Assembly: GCF_025562455.1 (NCBI RefSeq)
Contig: NZ_JAHPRO010000003.1
Coordinates: 62,001-126,000 of the forward strand
DNA length: 64,000 nt
Source: Acinetobacter sp. WU_MDCI_Axc73
GTDB taxonomy: Bacteria; Pseudomonadota; Gammaproteobacteria; Pseudomonadales; Moraxellaceae
Reading direction: 5' to 3'
Made by a program: the position numbers and the translations under genes. Positions 24,938-33,340 of this stretch are shown here, one piece after another. The notes beneath the pieces are model-generated. The model was not told the DNA's origin and ran no database searches. It saw only the letters and a list, made by a program, of their open reading frames with translations. Numbering within the stretch: position 1 is the first letter of the stretch; each line of letters begins with the position of its first letter.

Positions 24938-26751
24938 TGCGCGTAGATGGAAAAGCCGAAGGCCCGCGTCAGTCGATGTCATGGTTACACACTTGGTCGA
25001 GTTTGATTCTAGGTTGGTTGTTGTATGCTATTTTTCTCACAGGAACCTTGAGTTTTTTCCAAAGTGAAATGACGGTTTGGATGAAACCTGAGTTACATCA
25101 GTCATTACCACCTGAGTCGCAAGTGCAACAAGTTCAAACGGCATTAAGTTTTTTACAGCATAAAGCCCCAGACGCAGGTGCATGGAATATCAATTTACCT
25201 TCATCACGTCAAACGACGACAGAACTTAACGTTCGTGGTGCAAATGAAGATCCAAGAGCGCGGCGTGGTGGTGAGCGTATTACGATCGATTCCAGTACAG
25301 GTGAGGAAATTAAAGCACGAGAAACCCGTGGTGGGGGTTTCTTGTATCGCTTCCATTTTGAACTTTATGGCATGCCACGAATTTGGGCACGATGGATCGT
25401 CGGTATCGCCACATTGATGATGTTTGTAGCAATCATCAGTGGCGTCATTACGCATAAGAAAATTTTTAAAGATTTCTTTACTTTTCGTTCAGGCAAAGGT
25501 CAACGTTCGTGGTTAGATGCGCATAATGCGACGGCAGTACTGGCTTTACCTTTTCATATCATGATCACGTTTAGTGGTTTATTGCTACTGATGTATATGT
25601 TGATGCCTTGGGGAATTTCTTCTGTATATCCTAATCGTATTCAATTTTTACAGGCACAGCGCGCTGAAATGTTAGGTGAAAAACCACCAACACATCAGGA
25701 AAGTGGTGGTAGAGAAGGGCGTGGCGAACAAAGTCAGAATCAAGGTAATCGCAGTATAGTTCAAGGTCAGGACAGATCTCAATCAATGTTGCGCGGTGAA
25801 GGATCGGTCTCTCAATCTGGACAACAACGAGGCGAGCGTCGTAACGGCGCTCCACGAGATGGAGCCAGAGCGCGACGTGATTTACCAACACAAACTGCTG
25901 CATTGACTGACATTACACCTTTAATCTTGTACGCACAGAAGCAATGGCCAGATAACAGGGTTGGTACAGTCAGTATTATTCGTCCAAATACCACAGCCAG
26001 TGAAATTGAAATTAAGGCGCTATATGCTGAAAGTGTTTTACATCGTAATGTCGTTCCAACGCTGATTTTTAATGGTGTCACAGGTGAATTGGTTTCAGAT
26101 GTGAAACCTGTTTATATTTCAGTACCTACTGGAATATATAATGCTGTGACTGTGTTGCATGAAGGTCGAGGGCTAGATCTTGGACTAAGGTGGTTGCTGT
26201 TTATTTCAGGGGTAGTGGGTACCTTGATGGTCGCAACTGGGTTGATTTTATGGTGTGTTAAACGTGCGCCACAACAAGAAAAACAGGGGGTTAAGAGTTT
26301 TGGCTTTCGTTTGGTTGAAAACTTAAATATTGCTGCGATTATTGGTTTGCCTATCGCGATTGCCAGTTATTTTTATGCAAATCGTCTTATTCCTGCGCAA
26401 CTGGAAAATCGTTCTGATTTGGAAATTAAAACTTTTTTCTGGATATGGTTATTTACACTTATTTATGCTGCTTTACGTCCTGCACGTCAGGCGTGGCTTG
26501 AATTACTTACATTGGCCGCACTGATGTATTTATGTATTCCAGTCCTCAATGTTTTGACGAATGGGCGTGCTTTATGGAGTAGTATTTATCATGCGCAATG
26601 GATGGTTGCCAGTTTTGATTTGGTCTGTTTATTTTTAGCAATCCTATTTATCTTTAGCTTCTTGAAGTTAAAAAAACACAAAGGTACAGTTAAAGTTAAA
26701 AAGCATATACAGCCTAAGAAAGCTTTGGCAGAAGCGGTTGAGGAGGCATGA
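24937..26751 (+). CDS. PepSY-associated membrane protein (putative siderophore-iron reductase)
   Basis: A 604-residue inner-membrane protein. The N-terminal helix holds WLHTWSSLILGWLLY, then comes a PepSY-like periplasmic region (about 50-140). Paired histidines occur in membrane helices (LDAHNATAVLALPFHIMI; VTLHEGR-type region), and further helices follow (about 410-580). Such PepSY membrane proteins are proposed reductases for siderophore-bound iron. Unusually, residues 247-318 form a Gly/Arg/Gln/Ser-rich low-complexity insert with hardly any hydrophobic residues. The gene overlaps its upstream neighbour by one base and the downstream one by four. Confidence 0.82.
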   Translation: MRVDGKAEGPRQSMSWLHTWSSLILGWLLYAIFLTGTLSFFQSEMTVWMKPELHQSLPPESQVQQVQTALSFLQHKAPDAGAWNINLPSSRQTTTELNVRGANEDPRARRGGERITIDSSTGEEIKARETRGGGFLYRFHFELYGMPRIWARWIVGIATLMMFVAIISGVITHKKIFKDFFTFRSGKGQRSWLDAHNATAVLALPFHIMITFSGLLLLMYMLMPWGISSVYPNRIQFLQAQRAEMLGEKPPTHQESGGREGRGEQSQNQGNRSIVQGQDRSQSMLRGEGSVSQSGQQRGERRNGAPRDGARARRDLPTQTAALTDITPLILYAQKQWPDNRVGTVSIIRPNTTASEIEIKALYAESVLHRNVVPTLIFNGVTGELVSDVKPVYISVPTGIYNAVTVLHEGRGLDLGLRWLLFISGVVGTLMVATGLILWCVKRAPQQEKQGVKSFGFRLVENLNIAAIIGLPIAIASYFYANRLIPAQLENRSDLEIKTFFWIWLFTLIYAALRPARQAWLELLTLAALMYLCIPVLNVLTNGRALWSSIYHAQWMVASFDLVCLFLAILFIFSFLKLKKHKGTVKVKKHIQPKKALAEAVEEA

Positions 26752-27089
26752 TGATTTTCTTCATACTCTATATATTATGCTTATGGGGATTTGTGGCTTT
26801 AGCGTCCTATTTGGATAAACATCAAAGCCAAATTTATCAACAAAAGTTATCTCTTCAAAAAGCAAAATTGGTACTCGCAGTGGGCTATTTACTGATTACA
26901 GTGGCTTTAATCATTGCAATCAAAATGCTAAACCCATCAATTGGTATGAGTTACTGGTTTGGTATTTTAACGTTAGCTGCATTAACTGTGGGTTGGACAT
27001 TATCTTATCAATCACAACGCTTTTTTAAAGTGATCGGTGGGCTAAGTGTGTTTAGCTTTATCGGGATGCTACTTGTAGCACTTACCTAA
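26748..27089 (+). CDS. DUF3325-type small membrane protein
   Basis: A 113-residue protein with three to four hydrophobic helices and a basic loop (LDKHQSQIYQQKLSLQKAK). It overlaps the PepSY gene stop (ATGATG context), so is translated with it. Third member of the iron-linked operon; a terminator follows. Function unknown. Confidence 0.72.
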   Translation: MMIFFILYILCLWGFVALASYLDKHQSQIYQQKLSLQKAKLVLAVGYLLITVALIIAIKMLNPSIGMSYWFGILTLAALTVGWTLSYQSQRFFKVIGGLSVFSFIGMLLVALT

Positions 27090-27113
27090 TTCTGCACCAA
27101 ATAAGCGGCGTTT

Positions 27114-27150
27114 AAAAAACCCTCAAATTTAAATTTGAAGGTTTTCTTTT
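27114..27150. terminator. Bidirectional terminator between DUF3325 and DUF4198 genes
   Basis: Long A/T-rich stem around 27116-27145 with one C/A mismatch, T-run on the plus side (27142-27150) and A-run on the other (27114-27119), serving both convergent genes. Confidence 0.75.
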
Positions 27151-27185
27151 ACATGATGCTGCAAGTTAATACTTTTTTTTGAGTA

Positions 27186-27986
27186 TTATTGAGCCGCTAC
27201 AGACACACTAATAATGGTGTAGTACTGATTCTGTGGTTTCTGCACTGGATCAATCGATTCTGTGACTTCAATCAGATATTCTCCCGCATGTGGAAAAGTG
27301 ATGAGCGCATTCCCTTGTTCATTGGCTTTAAACTGTATGATCTGCTTGTCTGATGCACCTTTGGCACGGACATTCACTTCTGCATGTCTCAGTGGTTGCT
27401 GTGATTTACTGATTTTTAGGCTTTCAGGTTGATTCGCTTTGAGCTGGGTTGGATGATGACTAAAGGCCACTTGAATCGGTGCTGTACCTGACGTGCTAAG
27501 AGGCGTTGCTTCACCTTTAGTTACATAGCTTTGTAGTGTCCATTCCCGAGTAATTTTTTCTGAAGTGTATTTCTTATTTTTAAAATCGTCAGGTATCACA
27601 TATTCACGTTTAGACTTTTCACCTGCTTTATCTGCAGGAACTTCAAATAACATTTTCCATTCTTTTTGGTCTTTAGCGTAAGTTAAAGGAAACTGTGCTT
27701 TCGTTTCGACCAAATAGGTTCCTGTAATAGGTAACTCCAAATCAACCACACTGGCCGATTTCAAAGTGCTATTAAATTCAATCTCGCTGCTTTCTTGTTT
27801 GGGATTAACGACTGTAATTTTTGCATTTTTAAGCGCATGCTCACTATTTAGAGCTTCTTCTGCATAGCCTGCAATTAAAGGAATCTGTGTGTTTTCAGTA
27901 TGATAACCCAAAGGCGCTAAATATGGTTCATGGGCAAAAGCAGAAGTCGTCAGTATGAGACATGCAAGAAGTTTTATTTGATTCAT
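27186..27986 (-). CDS. Secreted DUF4198 domain protein
   Basis: A 266-residue exported protein with signal peptide ending SAFA-HEPYL, the His-Glu-Pro start typical of DUF4198 proteins. These periplasmic proteins are often linked to metal uptake. The C-terminal part has immunoglobulin-like beta strands (GNALITFPHAGEYLIEVTE). A Fur-box-like site lies about 45 bases upstream, and the gene converges on the DUF3649-PepSY-DUF3325 operon, so a role in iron or another metal is likely (inference). Confidence 0.78.
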   Translation of the reverse strand: MNQIKLLACLILTTSAFAHEPYLAPLGYHTENTQIPLIAGYAEEALNSEHALKNAKITVVNPKQESSEIEFNSTLKSASVVDLELPITGTYLVETKAQFPLTYAKDQKEWKMLFEVPADKAGEKSKREYVIPDDFKNKKYTSEKITREWTLQSYVTKGEATPLSTSGTAPIQVAFSHHPTQLKANQPESLKISKSQQPLRHAEVNVRAKGASDKQIIQFKANEQGNALITFPHAGEYLIEVTESIDPVQKPQNQYYTIISVSVAAQ

Positions 27987-28027
27987 TGAAATAACCTGAT
28001 CAGAGCAAAAGTTTTAAACGCATTATT

Positions 28028-28046
28028 ATAACTAATAATCATTATC
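28028..28046. promoter_or_regulatory. Fur-box-like site before the DUF4198 gene
   Basis: Read on the minus strand, GATAATGATTATTAGTTAT matches 13 of 19 Fur-box positions, including the whole first GATAATGAT half. Confidence 0.55.
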
Positions 28047-28051
28047 ATTAA

Positions 28052-28441
28052 ATCAATTTTTCTATTTAAACCGTATAAATCATTAAAATAGGCTTAAAAA
28101 AAGCAATTCACTGCCAAATTAAATGATTTCAACACCAAAAACGTTTGTGCAGTCTGAAATTCATTATGACCGCTATTTTTTGCAAGATATAAGCATAATC
28201 GGCTTTTGCCATAAATCAGACATATCATGGTCTTAATTTGGCGTTATGGCGTGCTACACCTACGCTCATCCACACCTAAAATGCGGCTTGGTTAGAAGAA
28301 TGAAGTATCTTGATGCTTTTAATGCATCAACCTGAGTTTAAAAAAGCCTGTTAAGCAACACGAGAAAAGTTTGAATATTATGAATTGATACAGGATTATT
28401 GCTATAAAGAACAAGCTTCATTGTTAACATACGTGTAAATA
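28052..28441. other. Gap of about 390 bp without an intact gene
   Basis: Possible gene relic. In one plus-strand frame, TREKFEYYELIQDY and following residues (about 28352-28440) look protein-like but lack a start and are preceded by stops. Pieces in other frames (28200-28300) look similar in composition to coding DNA. I cannot name the ancestor. No inverted repeats of an insertion sequence were found. Confidence 0.3.
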
Positions 28442-28475
28442 AACAGGCTCTGTCGATTTAAACAGAGCCTGTTTT
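28442..28475. terminator. Terminator after the lipase-like gene
   Basis: 12-base perfect stem (28442-28453 with 28462-28473), 8-base loop. T-run on the plus side, A/T-rich on the minus side; it most likely ends the minus-strand lipase transcript. Confidence 0.75.
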
Positions 28476-28477
28476 GA

Positions 28478-30481
28478 CTATTTGATATTGTGATCTACCA
28501 AATGTTGACGAAGAATACGTCTGAGTTCAAGGACAGCCTCAGGTGTTTCTTGAATCGAATGTCCACCTTTGATGATAACTTCTGATGTTGCTCCATCCAG
28601 ATGAGCACTCTTATATGGAACAATACCATCAGTCATCACATTTGGGTCTTTGCTATTAGTTTTGTTGCCAATTATCGAATGGAAAACAAAGCCTTGGGGT
28701 GGGTTAATATTTTCAGTTAAAGCGATGAATTTAGATTTATGGCTTAAATCACTTGGTCCATTTTGAATAAGACCTTTATCAATACGGGTCAGGATATCTT
28801 TCGCATCGATATCTTGATTGGTAATGGTATCAGTCACAGCTCCGAGGAAGGCACCAGGTAACTTAATAATTTTACGGGCTGCACGAGTAAACCATAAATC
28901 TGCGAAATCAGTTCCACGATTAGGCGATGACATGAAAACAGCACGATCAAAATTGGTAATCGATTGAATTTTTAAACGTTCTGATACGATAGGGTGTTTT
29001 TTGAGCTTGGCTTGTTGATATGGACTCATCATTGACAAAGCGGGATGGGAAATATCAGCATTACTCACCAAAAGTCGACTGATAATTCCCCCCATACTGT
29101 GTCCAATTAGAACAGCATCTTTGCTGGCTGGATCATTTGGATTGAGTGCACCAAATGCTTGTTTAAGCAGAGCATATATCTGGAAACGGCTCTCTAATAT
29201 AGGCATATTGGTTGAATAAAAGACCTGCCATACCTGATAATTTTCACGTAAGATACTGTCCCCCATAATATCATTGGTTAATGCAATCCAAGCTTCAGGA
29301 CTACTTGCTAAACCATGAATCAACACAATCACTTTCTTATTTGGATTGTAGGGTTCAAGCATATAAAGATGTGGCATGGTCAACCGTTCATCACGATCAA
29401 TCAGGCTTAAATATGCAGCAGCGCCTAAATTATTTTCTGCAAGCCATAAACCGTATGGAGCAGAAAAATTCGCAGCCAATGGATAGCTCTTTCCTGCAAT
29501 GTCTACATTTTCAATTCGATATGGATCCATTACCTGCAAAGTAAAGTTAGGTGAATTAATAATATCATCCACACTCTGTGCTTTTACTGGTCGCGCGACG
29601 ATAGTTGCAGATAGATATCGAGCCTTGTGGATATTAGGATTTATGCTTGTTTGATAAGATGCATTGAGAGGATCGATAATATATTTATTATTGGGTTTTT
29701 CCTTTGATGCTGGAAAAACCGCGACAAACTCTGATCCGAAACCATCACGACGGTTAATGGTACGTAGCCCAGAGAAATTCAGATTATAACTTGAGATAAA
29801 TCGATCTAACTCTTTATTCTTTAACAGTTGATATTGATCCAGATTGATGTTGTAAATGCTATTACCAATTTTTATGCTATCGGTTGCTTTTTTTACACTC
29901 GAACGTTGCGCGCTAATCGTGACTAATTTGGCAATAGCCTGATTATAAAAATCTCGAATTTGAACTTGTCTGTTATCAAAAATACGATCTATTGGTTTGC
30001 GTTTGGTCTTAAATAAGTATGCATAACTATAACGAACACTTTTATCTAGCATTTTGAGTTGTTCAGTTTGACAGTCATCATAGGTTTTTTGAGATTGTCG
30101 TTGATATTCTTCTGAACGATGTTTGGTGATGCTGCTCACGCTACATGCAGAAGATTTATCTAATTGCATGGCTTTAGCTAAGTAAAGTTCACTTGCAGTT
30201 GAGAGAAATTGTTCATCTACAATTTCAGGAATCATTTTAAGTTCATTGACACAAGACGTCGGTTGATCAATACAACTCTTGGCTTCACGTCCAGACATGG
30301 AAAGAACATTGAGGCTTGCTTCACTTAATTTGTCTTGCATCAAAATACTATTACGCTCATTGGCAATAGTGACATTCACTGCTTGTTGTTTGACACTCAC
30401 AACTTGACATCCACTCAGCAGTGTAATTGAAAGGGCAGAAACCAAAAATAAAGTGCTATTTTTTTTTCTAAAATTAATCAT
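28478..30481 (-). CDS. Lipoprotein alpha/beta hydrolase (putative lipase/esterase)
   Basis: A 667-residue protein with a lipoprotein signal (lipobox LLSGC, Cys at about 25), so likely attached to a membrane facing the periplasm or outside. The first 350 residues form a region I do not recognise. The hydrolase domain follows: VIVLIHGLASSPEAW (oxyanion), GHSMGGIISRLL with the nucleophile serine, and TDGIVPYKSAHLDG plus GGHSIQE with the likely acid and histidine. It is monocistronic with a strong terminator. The substrate is unknown. Confidence 0.83.
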   Translation of the reverse strand: MINFRKKNSTLFLVSALSITLLSGCQVVSVKQQAVNVTIANERNSILMQDKLSEASLNVLSMSGREAKSCIDQPTSCVNELKMIPEIVDEQFLSTASELYLAKAMQLDKSSACSVSSITKHRSEEYQRQSQKTYDDCQTEQLKMLDKSVRYSYAYLFKTKRKPIDRIFDNRQVQIRDFYNQAIAKLVTISAQRSSVKKATDSIKIGNSIYNINLDQYQLLKNKELDRFISSYNLNFSGLRTINRRDGFGSEFVAVFPASKEKPNNKYIIDPLNASYQTSINPNIHKARYLSATIVARPVKAQSVDDIINSPNFTLQVMDPYRIENVDIAGKSYPLAANFSAPYGLWLAENNLGAAAYLSLIDRDERLTMPHLYMLEPYNPNKKVIVLIHGLASSPEAWIALTNDIMGDSILRENYQVWQVFYSTNMPILESRFQIYALLKQAFGALNPNDPASKDAVLIGHSMGGIISRLLVSNADISHPALSMMSPYQQAKLKKHPIVSERLKIQSITNFDRAVFMSSPNRGTDFADLWFTRAARKIIKLPGAFLGAVTDTITNQDIDAKDILTRIDKGLIQNGPSDLSHKSKFIALTENINPPQGFVFHSIIGNKTNSKDPNVMTDGIVPYKSAHLDGATSEVIIKGGHSIQETPEAVLELRRILRQHLVDHNIK

Positions 30482-30607
30482 GGTTTATAAAGAGAATCTG
30501 AGAGAAACTGGGTTCGATCATACGTGATCTGTGTGAATTTTCAATTCACCCTAAATACAATTCACAAAAAAGGCTGTAAAAACAGCCTCATTATGAAAGG
30601 GATGATA

Positions 30608-31537
30608 TTAAGATGCAGGTTTAGCAGCAATTGCAGGATTATTTAGAACCTGCCAGACATTCCATCGTCCTTGCTTCTCAATCTCAGTGAGCAAACGATC
30701 GGTCACTTCTGATTCATCTGGATATTTGATTTTATAATTTTTCAGAGTCTGAATCGCGTTTTTCTTTTGTTCCATTGCAATGTAGTTATTTACAGAAACT
30801 AAATAAGCTTCTTGTACACCACCTTGCATGGCTTTATTTAAATAAGGAATCGCTTCGCTTTGACCGCCACCTTCAGATAAACCAAAACCAAACCAGAAGT
30901 TCGCTTCTGGATCATCTGGATTAATTTTGAGTAAACGTTGAGCATAGGTTAGCGATTTGGTGGTGTAAGCAGAGCCTAAATCTAAATTACGACCTAAAAC
31001 ACTGGCTTTGAAAGCACGTATAAGCACGTCAAATGATGCATTTGGATTGGTTGCTAGGGTATCCAGTTGATGTGAGACGTCTTTTAATTTGCTTTCGTAG
31101 CCTTTACGTTCCTGACGATCGGTAAAGCGTGGTGGATAATGACGAGCTTTACCTTCGACTAATTGTAAAAAGTCATCTATATCAGTGACATCAAGCTCAT
31201 TTTCCCCAGCAAGGACTGCATATTTCATCGAGCGAGTATTGCTATTCACTGTTGGAATAATCAGTTTATTAACATCAAGCGTAATACTTTTATTTGGATC
31301 GCTTGGGTCTTTAACCACCATTTTTGTTACTGGTTGAGCCGCAGCTTCTTTAAGAGCGATTTCAAAAGGAGGCGGTGCATCATAATTGAATGGGTTTAAT
31401 GCATAAAACGGGGGGGAAACGTCAGGCTCGGTAAAAACAAAAGGTTCAGGTGCATTATTTTTTTTGACAGCAACAGGACTACATGCAGTTAATAGCGACG
31501 CTGCGAGTAGTGTGTATGCCAAAGGCTTAAGCATCAT
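30608..31537 (-). CDS. Lipoprotein with TPR-like repeats
   Basis: A 309-residue putative lipoprotein: signal LKPLAYTLLAASLLTAC with lipobox LTAC. The central and C-terminal parts have tetratricopeptide-like helix pairs (YAQRLLKINPDDPEANFWFGFGLSE; GQSEAIPYLNKAM). I prefer the ATG at 31537 (or 31534), which puts the signal at the N-terminus; the frame opens further upstream without support. Function unknown; such proteins often serve as scaffolds in envelope assembly. Confidence 0.72.
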   Translation of the reverse strand: MMLKPLAYTLLAASLLTACSPVAVKKNNAPEPFVFTEPDVSPPFYALNPFNYDAPPPFEIALKEAAAQPVTKMVVKDPSDPNKSITLDVNKLIIPTVNSNTRSMKYAVLAGENELDVTDIDDFLQLVEGKARHYPPRFTDRQERKGYESKLKDVSHQLDTLATNPNASFDVLIRAFKASVLGRNLDLGSAYTTKSLTYAQRLLKINPDDPEANFWFGFGLSEGGGQSEAIPYLNKAMQGGVQEAYLVSVNNYIAMEQKKNAIQTLKNYKIKYPDESEVTDRLLTEIEKQGRWNVWQVLNNPAIAAKPAS

Positions 31538-31648
31538 ATAAACGTCCATTCTTTGTTGTTTAAAGTTAAAAAGATGTTTGTCGAACCAGTCTAAGAAAAG
31601 CCAGACAAACATGCAATGAGAGACGTGTTACAGTATTAAACCAATTGT

Positions 31649-32461
31649 TTAAGCTTTAGACGAACTACTTTGAGCTTCACATTCGCGTCGAACTTCTTCA
31701 ATGATTTTGAGTTCTTCTTCGCTAAATGGTTGCTCTTCCTGATTTTGCTTTTTAAAAGTCGGGTCGAGCAATGATAACCGTTGGCATAACGTATTCATTC
31801 GTGCTTCATTGCTCTGGATCCGATCCAGTAAAACACGCATACCCTCTAAAATAGGATCGGTTTGGTCACTGGTCGTTGCATAAGGCTGAAAGCCAATACT
31901 CTCAGCATAGTTACGGCGGCGTTGTTCTTCTTCATTTTCAGTTGCTTTATCTTTATAGATAAAGCGGGCAGGGTTTCCTACCGCAGTGACGCCTGCTGGA
32001 ACTTCTTTGGTCACGACTGCATTTGAGCCAACTTTCGCACCTTTACCGACTGTAAAAGGGCCCAAAATTTTGGCGCCTGCGCCCACGATCACACCATCCT
32101 CTAAAGTCGGATGGCGTTTTCCTTTATTCCAGGTCGTGCCGCCTAAAGTCACGCCATGATATAAAGTGACATCATCACCAATTTCAGCCGTTTCACCAAT
32201 CACCACACCCATCCCATGATCGATAAAGAAACGGTTACCAATTTTGGCACCGGGATGAATCTCAATCCCTGTTGCAAAACGGCTAAAAGTCGATAATAAG
32301 CGCGCCGTACTTTTACAGTCTTTTTCCCAGAGTTTATGCGCGACGCGGTGCATGATCAGGGCATGAATACCTGGGTAGTTGGTAATGACTTCTAAGGTAT
32401 TGCGAGCTGCTGGATCACGCGCAAATACAGCTTGTATATCTTCTTTGAGCTGTTTAAGCAT
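31649..32461 (-). CDS. cysE: Serine O-acetyltransferase
   Basis: A 270-residue enzyme making O-acetylserine, the first step of cysteine synthesis. It shows hexapeptide repeats of the left-handed beta-helix ([20 protein letters not shown], with catalytic His) and the block [19 protein letters not shown]. It resembles the EpsC-type shorter N-terminal form, with a charged C-terminal tail of about 80 residues. It overlaps the upstream trmJ stop by eight bases, implying co-translation with an unrelated tRNA methylase. Confidence 0.92.
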   Translation of the reverse strand: MLKQLKEDIQAVFARDPAARNTLEVITNYPGIHALIMHRVAHKLWEKDCKSTARLLSTFSRFATGIEIHPGAKIGNRFFIDHGMGVVIGETAEIGDDVTLYHGVTLGGTTWNKGKRHPTLEDGVIVGAGAKILGPFTVGKGAKVGSNAVVTKEVPAGVTAVGNPARFIYKDKATENEEEQRRRNYAESIGFQPYATTSDQTDPILEGMRVLLDRIQSNEARMNTLCQRLSLLDPTFKKQNQEEQPFSEEELKIIEEVRRECEAQSSSSKA

Positions 32462-33320
32462 TGGATTGATCCTCTTCTTTATCCAGTGATGTTTTTTTCC
32501 ATGTGCCCTGACTCAATGCTTGGACACGGCTAAATATGCCACGAAGTAAATGATATTCCATACGATCTAATTGTATACGTCCAAACAGACGACGCAAGCG
32601 TAAAGGTAGTAGTCGTGGATTTTGTGGGTCAAGGAACTCGATATCAACTAACATTTTTTCCAGATGTGGATAAAATTCCTCCATCTGCTTGTGATTGACT
32701 AGCGGTTCATCCCATTCCATTTTGGTTTCGGACGTAACTGGCATTTGTTCAGTCTGAGGATCTACCGCTTGAAGTGGTTGATGTTGCTCATGTTGTTGTA
32801 ATGTTGCCATTCGCATTTCATAACAGACCACTTGAATGGCTTGAGCCACATTCAGTACGCCATAGTCGGTATTTACAGGAATAGTCAGATGATAATTGGC
32901 TAAAGCCAGTTCTTCATTGGTTAAACCGCGGTCTTCGCGTCCAAATATAATGGCAACTTCCTGTTGTTTTTTTACGACTGCCTGCATTGACAGTTCCGCC
33001 GCGGGGCGTACATCAAGCAAAGGCCAAGGAATAGTTCTGCTGCGTGCACTGGTGCCAAATACGACGTGACAGTCTGCAATTGCTTGTTCTAGGGTTTCTA
33101 CAATTTCAACTTGTTGGAGTAGATCTTGCGCCCCTGCTGCCAGCGCGTCAATATCAGGATGAGGAAAGGTCTTCGGTTTCACCAGTACCAATTTACTCAG
33201 TCCCATGGTTTTCATAGCCCTTAAAGCGCTTCCAATATTGGCAGGCAAGGTGGTATTGACCATGACAATTCGTACATGCGTCAAGTACTGCGAAATTGAC
33301 GCATTGTCAGACATATTCAT
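32454..33320 (-). CDS. trmJ: tRNA (cytidine/uridine-2'-O)-methyltransferase TrmJ
   Basis: A 288-residue SPOUT methyltransferase that 2'-O-methylates position 32 of several tRNAs. Motifs: [18 protein letters not shown] (motif 1), [13 protein letters not shown] (motif 2), and [16 protein letters not shown] (motif 3), which form the SAM knot. The C-terminal helical tail is like E. coli TrmJ. Overlaps cysE by eight bases. Fits the concentration of RNA and translation genes in this window. Confidence 0.93.
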   Translation of the reverse strand: MNMSDNASISQYLTHVRIVMVNTTLPANIGSALRAMKTMGLSKLVLVKPKTFPHPDIDALAAGAQDLLQQVEIVETLEQAIADCHVVFGTSARSRTIPWPLLDVRPAAELSMQAVVKKQQEVAIIFGREDRGLTNEELALANYHLTIPVNTDYGVLNVAQAIQVVCYEMRMATLQQHEQHQPLQAVDPQTEQMPVTSETKMEWDEPLVNHKQMEEFYPHLEKMLVDIEFLDPQNPRLLPLRLRRLFGRIQLDRMEYHLLRGIFSRVQALSQGTWKKTSLDKEEDQSNA

Positions 33321-33340
33321 AAATGATCCAAATTTAAAAA

